In this document: in pieces, positions 55,774-64,000 of the stretch
Layout of the letters: every line of letters begins with the position of its first letter
Numbering within the stretch: position 1 is the stretch's first letter
DNA from: Mayfieldus sp963772265
Lineage (GTDB): Bacteria > Actinomycetota > Thermoleophilia > Solirubrobacterales > 70-9
NCBI GenBank assembly: GCA_963772265.1
Contig: CAVYWS010000003.1
Span: 124,001-188,000 of the forward strand
DNA: 64,000 bases
Direction: 5' to 3'
The notes under the pieces: generated by a model
Databases searched by the model: none
What the model was told of the DNA's origin: nothing
What the model saw: the letters and a program-made list of their open reading frames with translations, nothing else
Made by a program: the position numbers and the translations under genes

Positions 55774-57447
55774 CTAGCCACCGCCCGTGAGGTTGCGGAT
55801 CGCCTTCTCATAGAGAGGCAGGTCGTTCTTGTTGTACGCCTGTAGCCGCTGCTGGACCTCATCCATCAGGTTCTTGCCTGCGCGGAAGTTGCCCGCCGTC
55901 TGCATATGAGAGGCTCGACCGGCGTCCATCACGATCTCGGCGTACTTGCGGCTCAGCTGTGCAGCCTGCGTATTGGCGAGCGCCCCGTGCAGGATGCTCA
56001 GCGACCCGCTGTTGCGCGACTGCTGCGGCGCGGCTCCGATCCCGCCGCTGTCGAGGTTTGGCAGATCCTGGGTCTCACAGGGAACCGTCTCCTGCATCGG
56101 CGTCTTTGCCGACGATTCCATCGCGGGCTCCGAGCCGTCGATCGGGAACGGGGTGAGACCGAAGAGCGGATCGGTCAAACCGCTGGCCGCGGGCGGGATG
56201 GTCACGAGGTTGGTGCCGCTGCCGGCCGCGACCCTGATGTACTGGCCGTTGGCGTCACCGGAGCGGCTCTCCCCGGCGATGCCCGCCAAGCCGTAGCCAG
56301 CCTCCTCGTAGATCTTGCCGATATCGCCGCTGTTCTTATCCGTGTCGCTGTCATTCGCAGGAACCGTCTCGTTGCTCCACGGGATCACGACGTGGTTGAA
56401 GCAGGACGAAAGGGCGCGGGCCTGCTCCATGAACGGCAGCTGGGCCCTGGTCAGGCGGGCGAGCTGCGGCACTGTGGGTCGAAGGTCGTGGGTGAGGCCG
56501 CGCAGCTCGGGCTTCGAGACCAGCTTGCGGAGCTGGTGGATGAACGGCGTCGCGACCGTCAGGGTGGGTCCGGAGGAGCGCACGCCGGGAAGCGCCTCGC
56601 GCGAGAACGCCCGCACGAACGGGAACGAGCGGTTGAGGTTCGCGAACACGGGCCGGGCCGCGAACAGCGTTCCCGGGAGCTCGTGGATCGAGGCCTGAAG
56701 CGCCTGGTCCTGGGCGGCGAAGGAGCCGGTGACGATGCGCAGGTTGGTGACCAGGCTCTTCAGCTGCGGCTCGTTGCGGTCCAGCGCCGAGGCGACGATG
56801 TCGAAATTGCGGACCAGACCGGAGAGGTCATGGGCGCGGGTGCCGAGGAAGGCCTCGTTGACCCAGGCGGTGTTCTTGTAGGCGGGGCCGCCCTTGGCGA
56901 AGATGTCGCGCAGGCCCTTCGCCCCGCCGTGCTTCTCGAAGGCGTTGCCGACCTCGCGCAGGGCAAGCTGCAGGTTTCCGCGCACGTTGGCCTGCAGGGA
57001 GGTGAGGATCTGATCGAGCTGGACCGAGTTCGAGGTCTGCTGGATCGGGATCTCGTCACCGCTTTGCAGCTCCGGAGCGCTCGGGCTGCCCGGGTGGACG
57101 TCGACGAACAGGTTGCCTTCGAGGAAGAGGCGCGGGCGCAGCTGCAGGCGGGCGTCGTTGTGGAGCGGACGCCCCTGGTCCTTGATCGACATCGTGATCA
57201 CCGCCGCGTTGGACTTCGGCAGCGGGTCCACCCCGGTCACCTCGCCGACGTTGACGCCGGCCTCGCGAACCGGCGACTTCAGCGCGATGTTCTGGGCGTC
57301 TCGGAAGACGGCCTTGACCTCATAGCCGTTGCCGGTGAAGGGCAGCTTCTTGGTGAAGGCGAGGTAGAAGCCGAACACCACGAGCACGACCATGATCAGG
57401 CCGACGCCCCAGTTCGGAATCCTGTGATTGGAGCGGGTGCCGCTCAC
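55774..57447 (-). CDS. MCE family protein, fourth gene of the Mce operon
   Basis: An intact 557-residue protein. Anchor VGLIMVVLVVFGFYLAFT, MCE domain (YEVKAVFRDAQNIALKSPVR, EAGVNVGEVTGVDPLPKSNA), then a helical region (LQANVRGNLQLALREVGNAF) with an added C-terminal extension rich in Asn, Ser and Gly (NDSDTDKNSGDIGKIYEEAG). The extension of about 150 residues is longer than usual and ends LYEKAIRNLTGGG. Its ATG overlaps the third gene's stop by four bases. Role as lipid-binding tube subunit inferred from family. Confidence 0.85.
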   Translation of the reverse strand: MSGTRSNHRIPNWGVGLIMVVLVVFGFYLAFTKKLPFTGNGYEVKAVFRDAQNIALKSPVREAGVNVGEVTGVDPLPKSNAAVITMSIKDQGRPLHNDARLQLRPRLFLEGNLFVDVHPGSPSAPELQSGDEIPIQQTSNSVQLDQILTSLQANVRGNLQLALREVGNAFEKHGGAKGLRDIFAKGGPAYKNTAWVNEAFLGTRAHDLSGLVRNFDIVASALDRNEPQLKSLVTNLRIVTGSFAAQDQALQASIHELPGTLFAARPVFANLNRSFPFVRAFSREALPGVRSSGPTLTVATPFIHQLRKLVSKPELRGLTHDLRPTVPQLARLTRAQLPFMEQARALSSCFNHVVIPWSNETVPANDSDTDKNSGDIGKIYEEAGYGLAGIAGESRSGDANGQYIRVAAGSGTNLVTIPPAASGLTDPLFGLTPFPIDGSEPAMESSAKTPMQETVPCETQDLPNLDSGGIGAAPQQSRNSGSLSILHGALANTQAAQLSRKYAEIVMDAGRASHMQTAGNFRAGKNLMDEVQQRLQAYNKNDLPLYEKAIRNLTGGG

Positions 57448-59013
57448 GGCAGCTTCCTCGGCTTGAGCCCGTCTGGGATGTGGGTGCGCCCGGTAAACGT
57501 CGGGCCCCGGTTGCCCGGGATGTTGGAGGTGATGAACACCGGGCTATCGGCGGGCTGCCCGGCCACCCGGTCCTGACCGAGTAGATAGCCGGATTGGCCC
57601 GGGCTGGCAGTCGGCGTTCCCGTTCGAGTCGACCGCCGGTGCGTAGCCGTTCGCGTGCACAATCGGCAGTAGGTGGGGCCTGAACTCGCCCTCGGTCCCC
57701 GGCGGCGTGCTGGGGGAGAACGCAGGCGGGCCCAGCGGCGCGGCGCCCTGAATCCCGTTCGCCTGGAGGCCGCTATAGCCGCCCAGAGGAGCCTCCGCCT
57801 GCCCGAGCCCGCCGGGAAGGCCCTGCGGCATCCCGATCACCTCGGCGCGCTGGGTGGTGCCGATGTTGTCCTGCTGGCTGAGGTGCTCGGGCAGCCAGGT
57901 GAACCAGTAATTCCAGTAGTTGCAGACGGTCTGGTAGGGCGCGATATAGGTGGCAGCAGGCTCGGCCTGGTCAAAGGTCTCTCGAAGCCGCAGCAGCGAG
58001 GTCTTGGTCTGCGGCTGGCGCACCAAGTCGCGCAGCTCGGTGAAGACCCCGCCGAGCTTCTTGTTGATCGGGGGCGTGTCCTCGAGCACCGGCCTGCCCA
58101 CCACCAGGGCGCTGTTCAGCGTCGGCAGCGCATGGCGCAGGGCCCGGACCCCGGGCACGAGGCGCTCGTTCAGGTCGGCGAAGTCGGCCAGGAACGGGCG
58201 CTGCTCGCGAAGCGCCGGGGTGCCCTGCTCGAGCGTCGGCGGGCCGGAGGAGATCGTGTCCTTGAGCGCCCGGGGGTCCTCGGAGAGGGCGCCGAAGGTG
58301 ATCGCCATGTTGGTGAACAGCTCGGCCTGCTGCTCGGCCACCGGGACGACGATCTCGGCGGTGCGGCCGAGGGCGGGGAAGAAGCGCTCCAGGCGCGTCG
58401 CCGGGTCGGTCAGCACCCTGGCGACGGGCTTCAGGTTGGTGAACAGGGGGTCGAGCGCCTGGATCGTCTGGTTGAGCGAGGCGCCGCGGGCGGCGAAGGC
58501 GTCGCCGTAGCCCTCGAGGTTCACCCGCGACGCCTCCCGGGTGCGGGCGTTGAAGGTGTCGGAGATGTCGTCGAACTCGGTCTGCGATGAGGAGTGGCTG
58601 ATCGGGATCGTCCCGCCCTCGTCCAGCCCCGAGCCGGTGCCCCGCGTCAGCTCCAGGTACTTGAGCCCGAACGAGGACTTGTAGCGGACCTTCACGGTCG
58701 AGTCCTTGGGTATCGGCTCCGCAGACTTGTCGAGCTTCAGGTCGAGCTTCGCGGCAGCCCGTCCGTTCTTTCCTCCCTCCACCGGCTCGATCGACTCGAC
58801 GATCCCGACCCGGGTGCCGCCGATCCGGACCTCGTTGTTGGGTGAGATCCGCGAGGCGTTGGGCAGGATCACCGAGATCCGGTAGGTGGGCACGAACGGC
58901 AGGCCGCTGTTCGAGTTGTAGGCGAGGAAGACGGCGACGATCACGATCAGCGTCGTAATCGCCCCGACCAGGGTCGGCGAACCGGCCAGGCTCTGTGCTC
59001 GTCCGCGCCTCAT
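57444..59013 (-). CDS. MCE family protein, third gene of the Mce operon (one frameshift)
   Basis: Anchor LVGAITTLIVIVAVFLAYNS, MCE domain (YRISVILPNASRISPNNEVR, IGGTRVGIVESIEPVEGGKN), then helical repeats and a Gly/Pro-rich C-terminus (GMPQGLPGGLGQAEAPLGGY). Near 57602 the reading frame shifts from CQPGPIRLST to CQPGQSGYLLGQDRV; the second frame ends at 57444 with the proper four-base overlap to the next ATG, so I take 57444 as the true end. About 523 residues. Its start overlaps the second gene's stop by four bases. Confidence 0.82.
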
Positions 59014-60788
59014 GCCCCGAAGAGGAAGTTGAGGAGGTCGTTGGTCGTGTCCGGCGTGCCGTTGCTGTTCTGCTGGCCGGTGTTCGGGCCGACGAGGCCG
59101 AGGTTGGTCCCGTTCTTGCCCTGCCCGCCGCCCAGCAGGTCCTGCAGCCCGGGTGGCAGGTTGGGCAGGTTGGGCAGTTTGGGGTTCTTCGGCAGGTTGG
59201 GCAGCTTCGGCGTCTTCGGCAGGTTGGGAAGCTTCGGCATCCTCGGCAGGTTCGGCGCCTTGGGCAAGCCGGCGCCCGGCGGCGCACCCTGGGGCGCGGT
59301 CGGAGCCGCGGCCCCAGGCCCCTGGTCCTGGTGGTTCTGATTGCGTGTCTGCCGCGCCGCCTGGCGGGGGTTCGAGGCTTGGCAGAGGGAGGGATCGTCA
59401 GAGCCGGAGGGGCAGACCGCGCCGCTGTACGGGGGCAGGGTCGGGCCCGCGTTTATGCCGGGCTGGGTCGGCCCGACCCAGGAGACGCAGGGGTCCTTGT
59501 CGGCAGAGCTGGTCGTGAACCCGCCTCCGGCCTTCGGGACCGAGGCGAAGTTGCTGTTGCCGGAGTTGTAACCGGCGTTGAAGTTGCCGCAGGGACCGGT
59601 GTTGAACCCGAAGAGGATGAAATGGAGCAGGTGGCCGACCTGGTCGAACTGGTTGACCGCCAGGGCCTGGTAGTAGACGTAGTTGAGCAGGCCCTCGAGG
59701 CCCGTGTAGCCGGTCGGCGCCGGACGTCCGGTGTCGCGGGCGGCACGGGCGTCGGCTTCGACCGCGCGGCTGGGGTCGTCGAGGTCGACGAGGAAGTTGG
59801 CGATCGGGTTCGCCGCGCCGTAGGCGTGCGTCGAGGCGGCGTTGAGCGCCTGGATCTCGTCGCGGCCCTCCTGCAGCGCCTGCTTGCCGATATCCCCCGC
59901 GTCGCCGAGCGTCTCGATCGCCGGCGTCGCGGCGTCGTTGAACGGCGGCAGCGTCCGGGTCAGGCGGTTGAGCTGGCCGGAGGCGCCGTTGAGCTGGATC
60001 AGCAGCGGCGTCGAGCGCTGCGAGAGGTCACCGAGCCGGGCCAGGGTCGGGCGCAGCTCGGTCAGGAAGCCGGGCAGCAGCTCGAAGTTGCGCTCGAGGT
60101 CGGCGCGGCGCTCGGCCGAGGCCTCGGCGGTGCGGTTGGCGTTCTGGATGAAGCGCACGACGTCCTGGCGGCGCTCGGTGAGGCGGGCGATGATCTGGTC
60201 GGAGTTGACGTTGAGGTCCCGGATCACCGTGTTCTGGCTTGCCAGGATCGCCAGCGCCTTGCGCAGCGCCTGCAGGGCGGGGGCACCGCGGCGGATCGCC
60301 GCGTTGAGGTTGTCGGGGTTGCCGGCCAGCGCGGTGCCGAACTCGTTGATGATCAGCGCCAGGCGCTCCTTGAACGGCTCGCGCAGGGTCGCCTGGACGA
60401 GGTCGTTCTGGACCGTGGTCCGGGTCTGGGTGACTGGCACGAGGCCGTCGTCGGGAAGCAGCTGCTTCGAGCGGCCGGGCTGGCAGTCGAGAAAGTACTC
60501 GGCGATCAGCGACTGGGGCTGGGAGGAGCAGGTCGCGTCCTCGCGGAACTGCGAGAGCGGGCCGCTGACCTTGATGGTCACAACAGCGCGCTTGGCGGCG
60601 TTGATGTCTTCGCTCTCGACCGTCCCGGCCGTGACCCCGGCGATTCGCACCTCGGAGTCGTGCACGAGGCCGAAGGCGTTGTCGAGCTCGATCCGGTAGG
60701 TGTGGCTGTCGTCGGCGCCGGCGCCGGTCGCCAAGGCGATCGCCGGGACAGCGGCCACCAGGCATACGAGTGTCGCGAGCCTTCGCAT
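59010..60788 (-). CDS. MCE family protein with Lys-Pro-Leu repeat tail, second gene of the Mce operon
   Basis: An intact 592-residue protein. Signal sequence (LATLVCLVAAVPAIALATGA), MCE domain (YRIELDNAFGLVHDSEVRIA, GVTAGTVESEDINAAKRAVV), helical region (LNVNSDQIIARLTERRQDVV), then an unusual tail of short Pro-rich repeats (PNLPRMPKLPNLPKTPKLPN, continuing KLPNLPNLPPG) and a Gly/Asn-rich end. The tail is unlike other Mce proteins here and may span or bind the cell wall. The start is ATG 60788, three bases below the end of the first gene. Confidence 0.85.
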   Translation of the reverse strand: MRRLATLVCLVAAVPAIALATGAGADDSHTYRIELDNAFGLVHDSEVRIAGVTAGTVESEDINAAKRAVVTIKVSGPLSQFREDATCSSQPQSLIAEYFLDCQPGRSKQLLPDDGLVPVTQTRTTVQNDLVQATLREPFKERLALIINEFGTALAGNPDNLNAAIRRGAPALQALRKALAILASQNTVIRDLNVNSDQIIARLTERRQDVVRFIQNANRTAEASAERRADLERNFELLPGFLTELRPTLARLGDLSQRSTPLLIQLNGASGQLNRLTRTLPPFNDAATPAIETLGDAGDIGKQALQEGRDEIQALNAASTHAYGAANPIANFLVDLDDPSRAVEADARAARDTGRPAPTGYTGLEGLLNYVYYQALAVNQFDQVGHLLHFILFGFNTGPCGNFNAGYNSGNSNFASVPKAGGGFTTSSADKDPCVSWVGPTQPGINAGPTLPPYSGAVCPSGSDDPSLCQASNPRQAARQTRNQNHQDQGPGAAAPTAPQGAPPGAGLPKAPNLPRMPKLPNLPKTPKLPNLPKNPKLPNLPNLPPGLQDLLGGGQGKNGTNLGLVGPNTGQQNSNGTPDTTNDLLNFLFGA

Positions 60789-60790
60789 CG

Positions 60791-62263
60791 TCAGTCGCCC
60801 GGCGGGGTCTCGCTCGCTTCGCAGTCGAGTGCGCCATTGTCGGTGAACGGGTTGGAGCCGTCGGGCGCGGGCCGCTCGTTGGAGCCCGGACACCGGCGCA
60901 GGTTGTCGACGCTCAGACCCATGCCCTCGAGATTGGAGAGAGTCTGGTTAACGGGCACCCCGAGGATGTCCGGGAAGCCGGGAGTGGAGGGCGAGAAAAT
61001 GTTGAGCGTGGTGCCGATCCGCCCGATCCCGCCATTCGCGTCGGTAATCCCCGAATGGCCGAAGTCATCGAACCAACCGCTCACCGCCTCCTCGGTGACG
61101 TAAGGGCGCAGGAAGGAAAGCTGCGGGAGGCTGGAGACCAGCGCCTGCTGCGACTCGGGCAGCGCTCCCTGCCGCGTGGCGCCGTTGCGGTCCACCGGTC
61201 CCGCGGCGATCGTCGCCAGCGCCGGCTGCAGGCGCGTCAGCTCGACGAGGTCGTTGTCGGCGCCGGGGCGGCGGACGATGTGCTCGAGATCGGAGATCGC
61301 GGGCACCGCGTCGGTGGCGAAGCCGCGCAGCTGGTGGGTGAAGGGGCGAAGCTTGCGCGCAACCGGCTTCGACGCCTGGACCAGCGGGTCGACGTCATCG
61401 AGCGCGGCGCGCAGGTTCACCGACGTGGTGTTGAAGTTGCGCATGAAGTTCGGCAGCTCGCCGATCGAGGAGGCGAGGTTCTTGTTCTCCGCCGCGATCG
61501 CGCCCATCATCCGGTCGGTGTTGGTGACGAAGTTCTCGAGGTCCGGCGCGCGCTCCGCAAGGGCACCGGAGAGCGAGGCGGTGTCGACGATCAGGTGCTG
61601 GAAGCGCGACTCGTCGAGGGTCAGTTCGTCGAACAGGCGCCGCGAGGTCGAGAGGAACGGGTTCAGGTAGTGATAGCCCTGGTTGGTCGACGGCCCGACC
61701 CCGTCATAGGCCGTCGCGAAGCCCTTGATCAGCTGCTTGAAGTGGCCGATCGTGGGTTTGTCGAGAGTGTTGAAGAACTGATCGAGGTCGACCTCGGAGA
61801 CCGTGTCCGACAGCCCCAGGGTTCCGCCATCCGGTATCGCCGGCCCGCGCTGGCCGGCGGAGGGCATGTCGAGCTGGATGAAGCGGTTGGCGATCCCCGA
61901 GAGCGACTGCGAGCGGACCGTCGCCGTGGTTCCCTCGTGAAGCGGCGCGTACTCGTCGTCGATCTCCATCTTCACCAGGCCGGTCCCGTTCGGCCCGAGC
62001 GAGATGTCCTTGATCGTCCCGGCGCGGACGCCGGCGACCTCGACCAGGTTCCCCTTGACCAGCTGCGAGGCGTTCTCGAACTGGGCGGTGACGGTGTAGG
62101 AGCTGCCTCCGCCGAGCAGGACAAGCGCGATCACCAAGACGCCAGCGCCAAGCGCCACCACGGCGGCTATCCGCCCTACTGCGGATGAACTTCCTACCAA
62201 TGCCCTGAATACCCCTTGAGTGCCGCGCCTTTCCCCTGACCCGGCTTGAATCGAACCTAGCAT
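60791..62263 (-). CDS. MCE family protein, first gene of the Mce operon
   Basis: An intact 490-residue protein. A 30-residue cytoplasmic leader precedes the anchor (IAAVVALGAGVLVIALVLLG), then the MCE domain (YTVTAQFENASQLVKGNLVE, VAGVRAGTIKDISLGPNGTG), helical region (FVTNTDRMMGAIAAENKNLA) and a Cys-bearing C-terminus (NLRRCPGSNERPAPDG). It heads the operon. Upstream (62264-62442, 179 bp) there is no YrbE/MlaE permease gene, and lemA runs the other way. Confidence 0.85.
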   Translation of the reverse strand: MLGSIQAGSGERRGTQGVFRALVGSSSAVGRIAAVVALGAGVLVIALVLLGGGSSYTVTAQFENASQLVKGNLVEVAGVRAGTIKDISLGPNGTGLVKMEIDDEYAPLHEGTTATVRSQSLSGIANRFIQLDMPSAGQRGPAIPDGGTLGLSDTVSEVDLDQFFNTLDKPTIGHFKQLIKGFATAYDGVGPSTNQGYHYLNPFLSTSRRLFDELTLDESRFQHLIVDTASLSGALAERAPDLENFVTNTDRMMGAIAAENKNLASSIGELPNFMRNFNTTSVNLRAALDDVDPLVQASKPVARKLRPFTHQLRGFATDAVPAISDLEHIVRRPGADNDLVELTRLQPALATIAAGPVDRNGATRQGALPESQQALVSSLPQLSFLRPYVTEEAVSGWFDDFGHSGITDANGGIGRIGTTLNIFSPSTPGFPDILGVPVNQTLSNLEGMGLSVDNLRRCPGSNERPAPDGSNPFTDNGALDCEASETPPGD

Positions 62264-62442
62264 CCGCCTTGTGCGTGCGCAAAGGACAACCGTCGCCTCT
62301 GGCCGCCCCCGCGTGCGTGCCTGAGCCAGGCACGGGTTGATTTGGCGTTAAGGCGGCGGGTGGGCGGCTGACGGCTGTAGGATCAGCGGCCTGGCGAATT
62401 AGCCGGCAGTCCCAGTCCACCACAGCCAGACAGGAGCAAGAG
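62264..62442. promoter_or_regulatory. divergent promoter region between mce operon and lemA
   Basis: A 179-bp non-coding stretch between two divergent starts. The lemA side carries CAGGAGCAAGAG before ATG. I recognise no specific operator; the presence of promoters for both units is inferred from gene orientation. Confidence 0.4.
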
Positions 62443-63007
62443 ATGACCATCGTGATCATCGTCATAGCCGCGCTGATCGTCATCGGCGTGCTGGTCTACA
62501 TCGGCACCCGCAACAGCATGATCGGGGCCCGCAACCGGGTCGACGAGGCGTGGAGCGGCATCGACGTGCAGCTGAAGCGCCGCCACGATCTGGTCCCCAA
62601 CCTGGTCGAGACGGTGAAGGGCTACGCGACCCACGAGTCGGAGGTCTTCGAGAAGGCGACCAAGGCCCGTGCCGAGGCGATGTCCGCCCGCGGTGTCGGC
62701 GAGACGGCGCAGGCCGAGCAGAAGCTGACCGGGGCGCTCGACCGACCTCCGCGCCGTGGCCGAGAACTATCCGCAGCTGCGCGCGACGGAGAACTTCCAG
62801 CAGCTGTCGCGCAACCTCTCCGAGCTCGAGGACGAGATTCAGGCCTCGCGCCGGATCTACAACTCGAACGTCCAGAGCTACAACACCAAGATCCAGGTGT
62901 TCCCGAACTCGATCATCGCCAACCAGGGCGGCTTCACCGCGCGTGAGTTCTTCGAGATCGAGGATGCCGGCGAGCGCGAGCCGGTCGCGGTCGACTTCGA
63001 CAAGTAG
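62443..63007 (+). CDS. lemA: LemA family protein (one frameshift)
   Basis: A LemA protein of about 187 residues. N-terminal membrane helix (TIVIIVIAALIVIGVLVYIG), NRVDEAWSGIDVQLKRRHDL and VPNLVETVKGYATHE as in the family, then after a shift near 62742 AVAENYPQLRATENFQQLSR, NLSELEDEIQASRRIYNSNV and VFPNSIIANQGGFTAREFFE. LemA proteins are membrane-anchored helical bundles found widely, with the bulk outside the membrane; function poorly known. The shift lies between LTGAL and the expected DLRAV. Confidence 0.88.
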
Positions 63008-63027
63008 GCCGCCGCTATTGCGGCGGC
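63008..63027. terminator. bidirectional hairpin spanning the lemA end and the convergent lipoprotein stop
   Basis: GCCGCCGC (63008-63015), loop TATT, GCGGCGGC (63020-63027): a perfect 8-bp GC stem immediately after the lemA stop and overlapping the stop codon of the opposing gene (63015-63017). It suits a terminator for both directions. There is no T-tract, as is common in GC-rich actinobacteria. Confidence 0.5.
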
Positions 63028-63374
63028 GTGAAGGCCGCCGCGCGGACGTAGAGCTTGTAGAGCTTGAAGCCGCGGGCGAAGTAGTTGGCGCAGTAGTTCT
63101 GCAGCAGGTTGTAGGCCGCCTTGTCCTCGAGGACGTTGCCGTGCCCCGGCGTCTGGCCGATCGGGCCGCCGGCGAAGTTGCGCAGCTCGGCGATCGTGCC
63201 GAGCCGCTCGGCGGCGTCGGCCTTCTTCCAGTCGGTGCAGTCGGCGAGCCGCAGCGGCACCGCGATCCGCGGGCCGGCGCCGGAGGCGGTGTTGCTGGAG
63301 TCCGAGCCGCCGCAGCCGGCGAGCAGGGCCGCGCAGGCAATCGCCAACGCCGTTGTCCCGCGAGCCACCGTCAC
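63015..63374 (-). CDS. small secreted lipoprotein of unknown function
   Basis: About 119 residues from GTG 63374 (GTG 63368 also possible). Signal peptide VTVARGTTALAIACAALLAG with lipobox LLAG-C21 followed by GGSDSSNTASG, so the mature Cys would be lipidated and membrane-anchored. The mature part (RIAVPLRLADCTDWKKADAA, ERLGTIAELRNFAGGPIGQT, AYNLLQNYCANYFARGFKLY) has three Cys and matches small actinobacterial lipoproteins of unknown role. It lies between lemA and the beta-helix gene and is co-directional with the latter. Confidence 0.7.
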   Translation of the reverse strand: MTVARGTTALAIACAALLAGCGGSDSSNTASGAGPRIAVPLRLADCTDWKKADAAERLGTIAELRNFAGGPIGQTPGHGNVLEDKAAYNLLQNYCANYFARGFKLYKLYVRAAAFTPPQ

Positions 63375-63384
63375 CGCGCGAACT

Positions 63385-64000
63385 CTAGGGGGTCGGCTGC
63401 GGCGGGGTGCGGAACCAGTCGCAGGTCGGGCTGTTCGGATCAGGGCCGGTTTCGACTGAGGCCAGGCAGGCGAGCAGCTCGGACGTCGCCGATGGGTTGG
63501 TGGCGAAGGTGGCGACGCTCTGCTCGGGGTTCTGGCCGTTGTTGCAGTCGGGCAGGCTCGCCGGGCTGCTGGTGATCGGCTTGTAGCTGGTGTTCTGGTA
63601 CCAGCAGTTGGCGGTGTTGCCGTCCCATGGGCCCCACCAGAAGTCCTGCCCGTTGGGCAGATGGTCGCCGTTGGGGGCGATTCCCATGATGTTGTCGTGC
63701 TGGGAGTTGCGGTGCGAGGTGTTGACCTGGCTCGGATCGCAGCCCGGGATCTGGTTCGTCGGGTCGTTGCAGACGAAGGCGTCGGGGACCGCGAACAGCA
63801 TCGTCCCGCGGCGCCAGTTGTCCCAGAAGCGGTTGTTGCGGATGACGTTGTTGTTGCCGCCGGCGATCCAGAGGCCGGTGCCGACCGGGACCGGGACCGA
63901 GGGCACGACGTCGGAGCCCGCCACATAGGGATTGAAGTTGTTCGAATAGAAGTTGTTGTGATCGATCAGGTCGGAGTCCTGCGGGAAGCCCGGGTGGCCG
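63385..64000 (-). CDS. secreted right-handed parallel beta-helix protein, C-terminal part (runs off right edge)
   Basis: An open frame from the right edge to TAG 63385, at least 204 codons, with no start in the window. The text reads DSDLIDHNNFYSNNFNPYVA, GTGLWIAGGNNNVIRNNRFW and RNSQHDNIMG-type rungs, the Asn ladder typical of right-handed parallel beta-helices (Pec-lyase/NosD-like). A Cys- and Pro-rich tail follows (NCWYQNTSYKPITSSPASLP, CDWFRTPPQPTP). It is likely extracellular and may bind or cleave a polysaccharide. Its stop is 11 bases before the lipoprotein start, suggesting one transcript. Confidence 0.75.
   Translation of the reverse strand, partial: GHPGFPQDSDLIDHNNFYSNNFNPYVAGSDVVPSVPVPVGTGLWIAGGNNNVIRNNRFWDNWRRGTMLFAVPDAFVCNDPTNQIPGCDPSQVNTSHRNSQHDNIMGIAPNGDHLPNGQDFWWGPWDGNTANCWYQNTSYKPITSSPASLPDCNNGQNPEQSVATFATNPSATSELLACLASVETGPDPNSPTCDWFRTPPQPTP

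Noticed and set aside
58995..61103. Long plus-strand ORFs of several hundred codons opposite the Mce genes (also 52773-54191 and 55906-57576)
   Set aside because: They are antisense to conserved Mce proteins and have the Arg/Val/Gly/Asp-rich composition of high-GC shadow frames.

Overview
The window is very GC-rich DNA from an actinomycete-like bacterium. Six consecutive Mce genes, extracellular YVTN and PD40 beta-propellers, an Ig-like domain of the ITGGPP/FRFS type, a C-terminal tail rich in Lys that ends KLVKRR, and many acyl-CoA enzymes all resemble Thermoleophilia, probably Solirubrobacterales. That placement is inferred from family content; there is no rRNA marker. I saw no tRNA, rRNA, CRISPR array or complete insertion sequence.

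Layout. 1-5.8 kb: a truncated AAA regulator, two secreted beta-propeller proteins, an NAD-dependent epimerase and an MscS channel. 5.8-14.8 kb: a lipid or keto-acid catabolic region with a MerR regulator, a BKACE (DUF849) enzyme, an NTF2-like protein, an acyl-CoA carboxyltransferase and an enoyl-CoA hydratase on the minus strand, and two acyl-CoA dehydrogenases with NTF2-like partners on the plus strand. 14.8-24.2 kb: an accessory block bounded by two copies of a ~180-bp repeat. Each copy carries the last 11 codons plus stop of an acyl-CoA dehydrogenase gene. Inside are a very large repetitive surface protein, a small coupled protein, an RTX-like protein, a broken MalT/AfsR-type regulator and a Phd/RelE toxin-antitoxin pair. 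24.2-36.8 kb: DUF899, a methyltransferase, DUF4389, SDRs, an MBL hydrolase, PlsC, glycerol kinase, TetR and a divergent flavin monooxygenase with two tandem operators, a glycosyltransferase, a free biotinyl carrier, an enoyl-CoA hydratase and an AlkA-like glycosylase. 36.8-43.2 kb: a secreted GH3 hexosaminidase, a sulfatase and two tandem arylsulfotransferases whose 3' ends have been homogenised. 43.3-50 kb: bioB-bioF-bioD and bioA, separated by a MarR-MFS pair. 50-53 kb: rubredoxin, NUDIX, a PPOX-like protein and an unknown. 53-62.3 kb: six Mce genes without YrbE permeases in view. 62.4-64 kb: lemA, a lipoprotein and a truncated beta-helix protein.

How it fits together. Much of the window concerns acyl-CoA, lipid and envelope chemistry. 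The dehydrogenases, hydratases, carboxyltransferase and BKACE would degrade fatty or keto acids. The biotin genes and the free biotinyl carrier supply the cofactor for carboxylases. PlsC and GlpK feed glycerolipids, and the Mce proteins would move lipids across the envelope.

Sequence quality. About half of the genes carry one or more single-base frameshifts, although the encoded protein continues recognisably in another frame. This looks like uncorrected indel errors more than decay. The YVTN gene (2.2-3.8 kb) and the regulator at 20.0-23.3 kb are so densely shifted that real decay is possible. Frameshift positions below are estimates, usually within about 10-20 bases.
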